A stretch of 6,289 nt of DNA from an uncultured Myxococcales bacterium (GCA_937998045.1 CALKVG010000121.1:1-6289); one strand, 5' to 3'. Positions 1 to 5,537 are shown, counted from the first letter of the stretch. The notes: a model not told the origin generated them from the sequence alone. Translations and numbers: made by a program.

Positions 1-49
1 ACGAGCTTTCTGCCTGTCTCGTGGGCTCGGAGATGTGTATAAGAGACAG
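1..49 (+). other. Residual Illumina Nextera adapter (P7 tail, index, read-2 transposase adapter)
   Basis: Bases 31-49 read AGATGTGTATAAGAGACAG, the Tn5 mosaic end used in Nextera libraries. Bases 16-30 read GTCTCGTGGGCTCGG, the read-2 part of the same adapter. Bases 8-15 (TTCTGCCT) equal, as I recall, the primer-strand form of Nextera i7 index N703. Bases 1-7 (ACGAGCT) match the end of the P7 oligo (ACGAGAT) with one mismatch at base 6. The order P7, index, adapter, insert is exactly that of a sequencing library molecule, so this is untrimmed synthetic sequence and not a biological transposon end. Genomic sequence begins at about base 50. Confidence 0.97.
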
Positions 50-865
50 CACGTGCACGGCTGCCGCCAGGCAGCCGTGGCTGCGGCGGAGGTCCTGCGC
101 GCCGGAGGCTCGGCGCTCGACGCGGTCGAGCGTGCCGTCGTCGTTCTCGAGGACGACCCGGTGTTCAACGCCGGGACGGGCGCCTGCCTGAATCAGGAGG
201 GCCTCATCGAGCTCGACGCGGCCATCATGGAGGGCGAGAGGCTTCGGGCGGGAGGGGTTGGCGCGCTGCCGCCGTTCGCGAACCCCATCGCGATCGCGCG
301 TGCGGTCCTCGAGGACGGCCGCCACGTGCTCTACGCCGGCGAAGGCGCGGCCCGCTTTGCGGTCGAGCGCGGCTTCGTTCGCGCCGCGAGCGAGGCGATG
401 ACGACGGACTACGCGCGGACGCGCTGGATCGAGGCACGCGCGGCGCAGACGGAGTGGGGCGGCGGCGGCACGGTCGGCGCGGTCGCGCGCGACGCGGGTG
501 GGAACGTCGCGGCCGCGACGAGCACGGGGGGACGCGTCGACAAGCGCGTCGGCCGCGTCGGGGACACACCGGTGCTCGGGGCGGGCACCTACGCGGACAA
601 CGAGGCGGGCGCCTGCTCGGCGACGGGAAACGGTGAGGCGATCCTGCGCGTCGGCCTCGCGCGGTTCGCGGCGGACCTTCTCCGTGCGGGCGTGCACCCC
701 GAGGACGCCGCGCGCGCCGCGATTCGCGCGATGGGCGCGCGCGTGGGCGGGACGGGAGGCCTCATCGTCGTCGACGCGGCGGGCCGGCTGGGCTTCGCGC
801 GCAACACGCCGACGATGACGTGGGCCGCGGCGAGCGAAGGGACGGAGCCCCTCGCGGGCGCGTGA
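50..865 (+). CDS. Plant-type L-asparaginase / isoaspartyl peptidase, 5'-truncated
   Basis: An N-terminal nucleophile hydrolase that cleaves L-asparagine and beta-aspartyl (isoaspartyl) dipeptides. The family is made as a precursor that cuts itself before a threonine, which becomes the catalytic N-terminus of the beta subunit. Counting codons from base 50, that Thr is residue 141 (bases 470-472) in GGGGTVGAV. The spacing to the other active-site residues matches human ASRGL1: Thr159 (ATSTGG), Arg169 and Asp172 (GRVGDTP), and Thr192-Gly193 (ATGNGE). The alpha part carries GGSALDAVE and DDPVFNAGTG, also typical. 271 residues are present, and about 20-25 N-terminal residues, including the usual HGGAG strand, are missing because adapter replaces them. 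A GTG at base 35 in the same frame lies in the adapter and is not a real start. The gene stops just before an intrinsic terminator, so it is the last gene of its transcript. The exact balance of asparaginase and isoaspartyl activity cannot be read from the sequence. Confidence 0.95.
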   Translation, partial: HVHGCRQAAVAAAEVLRAGGSALDAVERAVVVLEDDPVFNAGTGACLNQEGLIELDAAIMEGERLRAGGVGALPPFANPIAIARAVLEDGRHVLYAGEGAARFAVERGFVRAASEAMTTDYARTRWIEARAAQTEWGGGGTVGAVARDAGGNVAAATSTGGRVDKRVGRVGDTPVLGAGTYADNEAGACSATGNGEAILRVGLARFAADLLRAGVHPEDAARAAIRAMGARVGGTGGLIVVDAAGRLGFARNTPTMTWAAASEGTEPLAGA

Positions 866-866
866 G

Positions 867-891
867 GCTCAGCTCTCCTGCTGAGCTTTTT
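867..891 (+). terminator. Intrinsic terminator of the asparaginase gene
   Basis: GCTCAGC (867-873) pairs perfectly with GCTGAGC (880-886) around a 6-base loop, followed by five T residues (887-891). It begins one base after the asparaginase stop codon. The run of T occurs only on the plus side, so it should stop rightward transcription and not leftward transcription. The last codons and stop of the minus-strand small gene lie within it. Confidence 0.85.
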
Positions 892-1027
892 CGCCACCGC
901 CACGACGATCGATCGCGTCCTGCAGACCGCAGCGGAGCCGCTGGGCGCGCTTGATGCGCTTCGACTTCAGCGGCTTGGCGAGCCACTCGTGACGCTTGCG
1001 AACGTTCCACATTGCGCGGTTGGACAT
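869..1027 (-). CDS. Small very basic hypothetical protein (52 aa)
   Basis: Not recognised. From the ATG at 1027 it encodes 52 residues, about a third of them Arg, Lys or His, with few acidic residues before the C-terminus. The core holds WNVRKRHEWLAKP and LKSKRIKRAQRLR, then a glycine-rich basic stretch and a short polar tail. It has no signal peptide or membrane segment. The composition fits a nucleic-acid- or ribosome-associated protein, but this is only inference. Third codon positions are mostly G or C, as in neighbouring genes, which supports real coding. No good Shine-Dalgarno precedes the ATG. The frame is open upstream to a TTG at 1069, which would add 14 residues. It follows guaA and the lipoprotein gene on the same strand, 75 bases downstream, and ends three bases from the convergent asparaginase stop. 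It could still be a chance frame in GC-rich DNA. Confidence 0.5.
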   Translation of the reverse strand: MSNRAMWNVRKRHEWLAKPLKSKRIKRAQRLRCGLQDAIDRRGGGEKAQQES

Positions 1028-1040
1028 GCGAAGGGCATGC

Positions 1041-1069
1041 AACCTGGCTCGAAACGCGCGGCGCGTCAA
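1041..1069 (-). promoter_or_regulatory. Possible promoter for the small basic gene
   Basis: On the minus strand TTGACG (1069-1064) resembles a sigma-70 -35 box, and 17 bases later CAGGTT (1046-1041) is a poor -10 match. Transcription would start only a few bases before the ATG at 1027, giving a nearly leaderless message, which would fit the missing Shine-Dalgarno. The -10 box is weak, so this is a suggestion only. Confidence 0.2.
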
Positions 1070-1085
1070 GGGAATTGGCTCGAAA
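1045..1085. repeat. Pair of 10-bp direct repeats between two minus-strand genes
   Basis: TGGCTCGAAA occurs at 1045-1054 and again at 1076-1085, 31 bases apart, which is close to three helical turns. Both copies lie in the 75-base gap between the lipoprotein stop and the small basic gene. The left copy overlaps the spacer and -10 edge of the possible promoter there. It may be a paired protein-binding site or coincidence. Confidence 0.35.
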
Positions 1086-1102
1086 AGCCTCTCCCCCCGG
1101 CC

Positions 1103-1477
1103 CTAATCGGGCACCGGCGTCAGCGCGATCTCGAGCCGAATCGGCCCCGCTCCCTCTTTCGCCTCGACCTCGCGGTCCCACGGGAAGTACCCGCTCGCCT
1201 TCACCGTCACGTGATGAACGCCCACCGGCAACGCCACGCCGTGCGCCGCGACGAAATCGAGCTGACCCACGGCCTCCTCGTCGATGATCACGGCTGCATC
1301 CGGGGGCGACCCTTGCACGCGGAGCGACACCGTCGGGCGGCGCACGGTCTCCGCCGGTCCGACCGCGCACCCGCTCGCCAGCGTGACGCACGTCGCCGCG
1401 AGGCCGACCCACGTCCACGGCATCGCCGCCAGCGGCGTCCTCTCTGCCCGCTTCCCCCCGCGCGCGCTCACTCCCAT
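1103..1477 (-). CDS. PEGA-domain lipoprotein
   Basis: A small predicted lipoprotein of 124 residues. The N-terminus has Arg and Lys at positions 6-13, a hydrophobic stretch at about 22-34 and a lipobox LASGC with Cys37 as the lipidated residue. Ala and Val follow the Cys, with no Asp at +2, so outer-membrane sorting is the default guess. Residues about 47-122 form one PEGA-like domain: beta-rich, with SPPDAAVIIDEEAVG, then LPVGVHHVTVKASGY and a final strand RLEIAL. PEGA domains are found in surface and signalling proteins and probably bind other proteins or wall material; no enzyme activity is expected. The ATG at 1477 overlaps guaA by 10 bases and has GGGGA 7 bases upstream. A GTG at 1471 would give a 4-base stop/start overlap instead, and the ATG at 1423 would leave a signal peptide without positive charge. 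Either upstream start implies translation coupled to guaA. Confidence 0.83.
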   Translation of the reverse strand: MGVSARGGKRAERTPLAAMPWTWVGLAATCVTLASGCAVGPAETVRRPTVSLRVQGSPPDAAVIIDEEAVGQLDFVAAHGVALPVGVHHVTVKASGYFPWDREVEAKEGAGPIRLEIALTPVPD

Positions 1478-3027
1478 TCGATCGTCCCCGGCGGCTTGCT
1501 CGTGATGTCGAGGACGACGCGGTTGATCCCCCGCACCTCGTTGCAGATGCGGTTCGAGATCCGCCCGAGCACCTCGTAGGGAATCTGCGCCCAGTCGGCC
1601 GTCATCCCATCCACCGAGCGCACCGCGCGCACGGCGCACGCTTCCTCGTACGTTCGCTCGTCGCCCATCACGCCGATGCTCTTCACCGGCAGGAGGACCG
1701 CAAACGCCTGCCACACCGCATCGTACAGGCCCGCGGTGCGGATCTCGTCGACGACGATCGCGTCGGCGGCGCGCAGCACCTCCAGGCGCTTCTCGGTGAT
1801 CTCGCCGAGGCAGCGCACCGCGAGGCCGGGGCCGGGGAAGGGGTGCCGCCACAGCAAATCCCTCGGCATCCCGAGCTCCTCGCCGGCCGCGCGCACCTCG
1901 TCCTTGAAGAGCTCGCGCAGCGGTTCGATGAGCTTGAGGTGCATCTTCTCGGGCAAGCCGCCGACGTTGTGGTGGCTCTTGATGACCGCGCTCGGTCCCT
2001 TGAACGATACGCTCTCGATGACGTCCGGATAAAGCGTCCCTTGCACGAGCCAGCTCACGCCCTTGCCGGCGCGCACCTTCTTCGCTTCCTCGTCGAAGAC
2101 TTCGATGAAGACGCGCCCGATGATCTTGCGCTTCTGCTCCGGGTCGGACACGCCGCTCAGCGCCGAGAGGAAGCGTTCGCGCGCGTCGACCGCGACCAGG
2201 TTCAAGCGGAAGTTCTCGCGGAAGGTGCCGACGACCTGCTCGGTCTCGCCCTGCCGGAGGAGGCCGTTGTCGACGAAGATGCACGTGAGGCGATCGCCGA
2301 TGGCCTTGTGGCAGAGGATGGCCGCGACCGACGAGTCGACGCCGCCGGACAGACCGCAGACGACATGCTCCTCGGCGCCGACGCGCGACCGCACGCTGGC
2401 GATGGCCTCCTCGGTGAAGACGCCGGGCGTCCACGTGGGCGAAAGGCCCGCGACGTCGAAGAGGAACGACGCGAGCATGTCCGCCCCGCGCGGGGTGTGC
2501 ACGACCTCCGGGTGGAACTGCACGCCGTAGATGCGCTTCTGGGCATTGCCGACGGCGCAGAAGGGCGTGTTGCCGCTGACGCCGATGGTCGCGAAACCGG
2601 CGGGGAGGGCCGCGATGCGGTCTCCGTGGGACATCCAGACGTCGAGGTTTTCGCGCTTGGCGAAGCGGTGGAAGATGCCCTCCGCCTTCTCGACGACGAC
2701 GCGCGCGTGGCCGTACTCGCGGGCGCGGGCGGCTTCGACCTTACCGCCGAGGAGGTGCGCGATGAGCTGCAAGCCGTAGCAGATGCCGAGGACAGGCACG
2801 CCGAGGTCGAAGAGGCGAGGATCGACGGTCGGGGCGCTGGGCGCGTACACGCTGGCGGGGCCGCCGGACAGGACGATGGCGCGCGGCTCCATGGCGCGCA
2901 CCTGGTCGAGGGGGAGCGTGCAAGGGTGGATCTCGCAGTAGACGCGCTGCTCGCGCACCCGGCGAGCGATGAGCTGCGTGTACTGGGCGCCGAAGTCCAG
3001 AATGAGGACGGTCTCGCGAGCGGGCAT
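1468..3027 (-). CDS. guaA: GMP synthase (glutamine-hydrolysing)
   Basis: Converts XMP to GMP using ATP and glutamine, the last step of de novo guanine nucleotide synthesis, in the cytoplasm. At 519 residues it has the normal length. The N-terminal class I glutamine amidotransferase domain (about 1-195) has the nucleophile Cys83 in GICYGLQ, and His173 and Glu175 in QFHPE complete the triad. The ATP pyrophosphatase domain carries the P-loop SGGVDSS at 227-233. The C-terminal dimerisation domain includes PFPGPGLAVR and ends with the canonical KPPGTIEWE. All catalytic residues are present. The ATG at 3027 is chosen because MPARETVLILDFG aligns with the usual N-terminus and AAAGAGAC lies just upstream; the frame runs to a TTG at 3066 that would add an atypical leader. 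It is the first gene of a leftward set with the PEGA lipoprotein and perhaps the small basic gene, and is divergent from dut. Its usual partner guaB is not in this window. Confidence 0.98.
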   Translation of the reverse strand: MPARETVLILDFGAQYTQLIARRVREQRVYCEIHPCTLPLDQVRAMEPRAIVLSGGPASVYAPSAPTVDPRLFDLGVPVLGICYGLQLIAHLLGGKVEAARAREYGHARVVVEKAEGIFHRFAKRENLDVWMSHGDRIAALPAGFATIGVSGNTPFCAVGNAQKRIYGVQFHPEVVHTPRGADMLASFLFDVAGLSPTWTPGVFTEEAIASVRSRVGAEEHVVCGLSGGVDSSVAAILCHKAIGDRLTCIFVDNGLLRQGETEQVVGTFRENFRLNLVAVDARERFLSALSGVSDPEQKRKIIGRVFIEVFDEEAKKVRAGKGVSWLVQGTLYPDVIESVSFKGPSAVIKSHHNVGGLPEKMHLKLIEPLRELFKDEVRAAGEELGMPRDLLWRHPFPGPGLAVRCLGEITEKRLEVLRAADAIVVDEIRTAGLYDAVWQAFAVLLPVKSIGVMGDERTYEEACAVRAVRSVDGMTADWAQIPYEVLGRISNRICNEVRGINRVVLDITSKPPGTIEWE

Positions 3028-3038
3028 GTCTCTTTGCG

Positions 3039-3066
3039 GAAGTACCAGTCGAGGCGGTGGCGTCAA
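3039..3066 (-). promoter_or_regulatory. Candidate guaA promoter
   Basis: On the minus strand TTGACG (3066-3061) is a five-of-six match to a -35 box. After a 16-base spacer TACTTC (3044-3039) is a weak -10 box. The distance to the guaA ATG at 3027 is very short, leaving a leader of only a few bases. The location in a 113-base divergent gap is right, but the -10 match is poor. Confidence 0.25.
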
Positions 3067-3106
3067 GCGACGACGGCGAGCGGGCGCTCGAGGGCCGAAA
3101 GCGGAG

Positions 3107-3127
3107 TAGCTCGGGCGAACCGAGCTA
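3107..3127. promoter_or_regulatory. Perfect 8-bp inverted repeat upstream of dut (operator or leader hairpin)
   Basis: TAGCTCGG (3107-3114) and CCGAGCTA (3120-3127) are perfect inverted copies around the 5-base loop GCGAA. The right arm ends on the first base of AGGA (3127-3130), the likely dut Shine-Dalgarno, ten bases before the ATG. In RNA the hairpin would sit against the ribosome site; in DNA it could be an operator for the divergent guaA/dut pair. No T-run follows, so it is not a typical terminator. Confidence 0.5.
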
Positions 3128-3140
3128 GGATGCCGCCGCG

Positions 3141-3593
3141 ATGCTTCCCGATCTGCGCATCCAGGTGGCCCGCGTGGGGCTCATCGTCGTCCCACTTCCT
3201 CGCTATCAGACCGAAGGATCCGCGGGGATGGACCTGCACGCGGCGTTGAGCGGTCCGCTGGAGGTCGCGCCGCTCGCCCGGGTGAGCGTGCCGACGGGGC
3301 TGGCGCTCTCGATCCCGCGAAGCTTCGAGGGGCAGGTGCGGCCGCGCTCGGGCCTGGCCGCGCGGACAGGGCTCACCATCCTCAACGCGCCCGGCACCAT
3401 CGACAGCGACTTCCGAGGCGAGGTGCGCGTCCTGCTCGTCAACCTGAGCGACGCGCCCGTCACGATCGCCCCGCTCGAACGTATTGCTCAGCTCGTGATT
3501 GCCCCCGTCGCGCGCGCGGAGCTCGTCCTTGCCGTCGGGCTCGATGCCACAGTGCGCGGCGCGGGCGGTTTGGGCTCGACGGGGAGCACCTGA
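3141..3593 (+). CDS. dut: Deoxyuridine 5'-triphosphate nucleotidohydrolase (dUTPase)
   Basis: Hydrolyses dUTP to dUMP and pyrophosphate, keeping uracil out of DNA and supplying dUMP for thymidylate synthesis; the family is a cytoplasmic homotrimer. At 150 residues it has the normal length, and all five motifs are in order: AGMDLHA (28-34), PRSGLA (68-73), GTIDSDFRGE (85-94) with the catalytic-base Asp88, ERIAQLVIAP (113-122), and the C-terminal arm RGAGGLGSTG (139-148). Two aromatic positions differ from the common form: Phe91 replaces the usual Tyr in motif 3, and Leu143 replaces the Phe of GGFGSTG that stacks on uracil in motif 5. The ATG at 3141 gives the usual short N-terminal strand, with AGGA ten bases upstream. 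The gene is divergent from guaA and probably shares a transcript with the kinase-like gene 16 bases downstream. Confidence 0.96.
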   Translation: MLPDLRIQVARVGLIVVPLPRYQTEGSAGMDLHAALSGPLEVAPLARVSVPTGLALSIPRSFEGQVRPRSGLAARTGLTILNAPGTIDSDFRGEVRVLLVNLSDAPVTIAPLERIAQLVIAPVARAELVLAVGLDATVRGAGGLGSTGST

Positions 3594-3609
3594 GCCCCAT
3601 GTTTGCCGC

Positions 3610-4707
3610 ATGCTACAGGACTCAGCGAGCGTGCGAGGCAACCGCGAGCCCAGCGCGGGGTCGCGGCTACTGACGATTTGCGGCTGGACGGTCGAGCGGT
3701 CGCTCGGCGCAGGCGCGGTGTGCGAGAGCCTTCTCGTATCGCGCGGGGCGGACCGGGCGGTGGCGCGCTCGCTGCTCGGGCCGCTGGCGGCCGACGAGGA
3801 CGCGCGGGCGGACTGGCTGCGCGCGTGCTGGACGGCGAACCGGTTCCAGCACCCGCGCGTGGCGAAGGTGCTCGAGCAGGGGACCGACGCGCGGGGCCTG
3901 CCCGTCGTGGTGCGCGCGTGGGCGAAAGGGGATCCCTTGAGCCAGGTGCTGGCGAGGGGAAGGGTCGAGCTTCCGGTGGCGCTGGGCATCGCGTCGCAGG
4001 TGCTCGACGCGATCGAGATCGCGCACGCGCACGGGATCCTGCACGGGGGGGTCTCGCCGTCGAACGTGATCGTGACGTCGCGATCGGTGCGCCTGGTCGA
4101 CTTCGGGCACCAGGGCGAGGACCGCATCGCGGCGGCTCGGGTCGGGCCGTTCTCGGCGCCCGAGCGGCGCGCGGCGCCCGCGTCACCGCCGAGCGAGGCG
4201 GCGGACATCTGGTCGGTCGGCGCTTGCCTGCGGTTTGCGCTGGGGCAGGCGCCGCTGCCGGCCGACGTGGAGGCGGTGATCGAGCTGGCGACCGCGGACG
4301 ATCCGCGCGATCGATACGAGAGCGCGTACGCGATGCTCGGCGACGTGCGGAGGTTGCTCGCGGGTCGCCGGCCGAAGCTTCGCAGCTCGATGGCGCCGCT
4401 TCCGTCGCAGAGCTACGCGGCGCTGCAGCTCGCGGGGGAGGCGGCGCTGCCGGTGTCCGCCGCGGTGCTGCCCGCGTCCTCGGCCGCGCTCCCGGCGTCG
4501 TCGTCGGAGGTGCACGCGCCGCCGTCGGCGGACGGGGCGAGGTCTCAGCCGGCGGCGGAAGAAGAGGGGCGACCGGGCGAGTGGCTTGGGAACGTGCTCC
4601 TGGTCCTGGCGATCGCCCTCCTCATGGGGCTCGCGACGTTCGTGATGGTGCGCGAGCGGCTCTCCGAGCCGGCGCGACACCCTCCGGCGACGTCACAGCC
4701 GCGCTAG
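3610..4707 (+). CDS. Membrane-anchored Ser/Thr protein kinase homologue, predicted pseudokinase
   Basis: 365 residues with a Hanks-type kinase fold (about 22-252), an Ala/Ser/Pro-rich linker (about 260-323) and one C-terminal membrane helix (about 327-348), so the kinase domain should face the cytoplasm. Retained landmarks are the glycine loop LGAGAV (32-37), Asn152, DFG (164-166), SAPE (182-185) and DIWSVG (199-204). Catalytic positions are changed: the VAIK lysine is Arg53, the helix-C glutamate aligns with Ala72, and HRDLKPSN reads HGGVSPSN (145-152), so the catalytic Asp is Gly147 and the Lys is Ser149. Phosphotransfer is therefore unlikely; ATP binding or a scaffold role is possible. The linker holds imperfect copies of ALPASS. 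The ATG at 3610 is 16 bases after dut but lacks a clear Shine-Dalgarno; the frame is open further into dut, so the start is uncertain. The end overlaps the convergent hydrolase gene by 15 bases. Its partner and signal are unknown. Confidence 0.85.
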   Translation: MLQDSASVRGNREPSAGSRLLTICGWTVERSLGAGAVCESLLVSRGADRAVARSLLGPLAADEDARADWLRACWTANRFQHPRVAKVLEQGTDARGLPVVVRAWAKGDPLSQVLARGRVELPVALGIASQVLDAIEIAHAHGILHGGVSPSNVIVTSRSVRLVDFGHQGEDRIAAARVGPFSAPERRAAPASPPSEAADIWSVGACLRFALGQAPLPADVEAVIELATADDPRDRYESAYAMLGDVRRLLAGRRPKLRSSMAPLPSQSYAALQLAGEAALPVSAAVLPASSAALPASSSEVHAPPSADGARSQPAAEEEGRPGEWLGNVLLVLAIALLMGLATFVMVRERLSEPARHPPATSQPR

Positions 4708-5496
4708 GAACGCGGCGACCTCGCGGCCCACGTCGTCGCGCTCGGCGTCGCACGCGAGGACGTGCGCGCTTTTCTCGAAGATGCGCACGGTGACGTCGCG
4801 CGATCCGATGCGTTCGGCGAGCCACGTGGCGTTGCGCCAGGAGCACACGAGGTCGCGCCGCCCGTGCAGGATGAGCGTGGGACACGCGATGCGCGAGACG
4901 AGGTCGCGCACGCGGGCCCCGGCACGGTAGACCTCGAGCGCCGCGCGGACCGGGTGGCGGTCGTAGGTGAGGACGGCGTCCATCGCGCCTTGGTCGACGA
5001 GATCGGCGGGGCGCGGTTTGACGAGGTATACGTCGGGGAGCGGGCGGCGCAGCCGGTGAAGGAGCGCCAGAGGCACCGACGAATGCGCCCGGAGCGTGAG
5101 CGCGTTGCCGAGGGCGATGAGGCCGGCGAGCCAGGGGGGCCGCTCGCTGGCGAGGGCCATGGCGATGAGGCTTCCGAGGGAGAAGCCAGCGAGGACGACG
5201 CGACCGTGCGCGGCGGCGGCCGCGGTGGCGCGCTCGCGCGCGGCGCTCACCCACGCGTCGAAGGTGACCTCTTGCAGGTGCTCGGCGCGCGTCCCGTGGC
5301 CGGGGAGGAGCGCAGCGTCGATCGCATAGCCGTCCTGGGCGACGCGATCGAGCAGCGGCGCGAGCTCGGCGGCCGCTCCGCCAAAGCCGTGGAGCGCGAC
5401 GAGGCAGGGCGCGCGGCCCGGCGCGAAGCGCTCGCGGATGCCGCTGCCGAGCATCCTCTGTTCGAGCAGCGTGCGACGGCGGGAGTGGAACACCAC
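4693..5496 (-). CDS. Alpha/beta-hydrolase, carboxylesterase / monoacylglycerol-lipase type
   Basis: A predicted 267-residue serine hydrolase acting on carboxylic esters; the natural substrate is unknown. The catalytic triad is visible: Ser106 in the nucleophile elbow GFSLGS, Asp215 in LILHGRRDLV and His245 in SAHVLACDAERDDV. The HGFGG motif at 36-40 supplies the oxyanion hole. The His segment followed by an acidic ERDDV resembles Est30-like thermostable carboxylesterases. No signal peptide is seen, so it is probably cytoplasmic. The start is taken as GTG at 5496 because AGGAGG lies 10 bases upstream; a second GTG follows directly at 5493, and the first ATG (5454) would be 52 bases from that ribosome site. 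The frame is open much further upstream, but that part overlaps the regulator gene and is rich in Arg/Pro shadow sequence. It lies 41 bases after the NtrC-type gene, probably co-transcribed. Confidence 0.9.
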   Translation of the reverse strand: MVFHSRRRTLLEQRMLGSGIRERFAPGRAPCLVALHGFGGAAAELAPLLDRVAQDGYAIDAALLPGHGTRAEHLQEVTFDAWVSAARERATAAAAAHGRVVLAGFSLGSLIAMALASERPPWLAGLIALGNALTLRAHSSVPLALLHRLRRPLPDVYLVKPRPADLVDQGAMDAVLTYDRHPVRAALEVYRAGARVRDLVSRIACPTLILHGRRDLVCSWRNATWLAERIGSRDVTVRIFEKSAHVLACDAERDDVGREVAAFLARL

Positions 5497-5506
5497 TGGA
5501 TGAGAG

Positions 5507-5512
5507 CCTCCT
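5507..5512 (-). promoter_or_regulatory. Strong ribosome binding site fixing the hydrolase start
   Basis: On the minus strand AGGAGG is a full Shine-Dalgarno match, 10 bases before GTG at 5496 and 13 before the next GTG at 5493. It lies inside the 41-base gap after the regulator stop and argues for a GTG start over the internal ATG at 5454. Confidence 0.7.
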
Positions 5513-5537
5513 GAGCTCGACGAGCGAACGGTCCCGG

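Noticed and set aside
1..49. A natural Tn5/IS50-type transposon end, since the mosaic end is present
   Set aside because: It is followed on the other side by the Nextera read-2 tag, an index-like octamer and the P7 tail, which do not occur together in nature.
1028..1102. Terminator for the guaA-lipoprotein transcript
   Set aside because: Only a 4-bp stem (GGCT/AGCC) without a following T-run is present on the minus strand.
1478..2434. N-terminal extension of the lipoprotein frame into guaA
   Set aside because: The extension is Arg/Pro/Gly-rich shadow of guaA; the lipoprotein signal and lipobox place the start at 1477 or 1471.
3130..3132. ATG directly after AGG as the dut start
   Set aside because: It is in a different frame from dut and has no spacing from the ribosome site; the ATG at 3141 gives the conserved protein.
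1843..3249. A 468-codon plus-strand open frame
   Set aside because: It lies antisense to guaA, which is a certain gene, and translates to a repetitive Asp/Arg/Ala/Glu-rich sequence typical of the shadow frame in GC-rich DNA.
3594..3609. Terminator or ribosome binding site between dut and the kinase homologue
   Set aside because: No hairpin, T-run or convincing Shine-Dalgarno is seen in this 16-base gap.
3063..4208. A 381-codon minus-strand open frame
   Set aside because: Antisense to dut and the kinase homologue, both with clear family motifs; no recognisable domain.
3603..4793. A 396-codon plus-strand frame overlapping the kinase homologue
   Set aside because: Composition is almost entirely Arg, Gly and Ala, a shifted-frame artefact of the real gene.
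4762..5514. A 250-codon plus-strand frame
   Set aside because: Antisense shadow of the alpha/beta-hydrolase with a Glu/Arg/Ala-rich low-complexity product.
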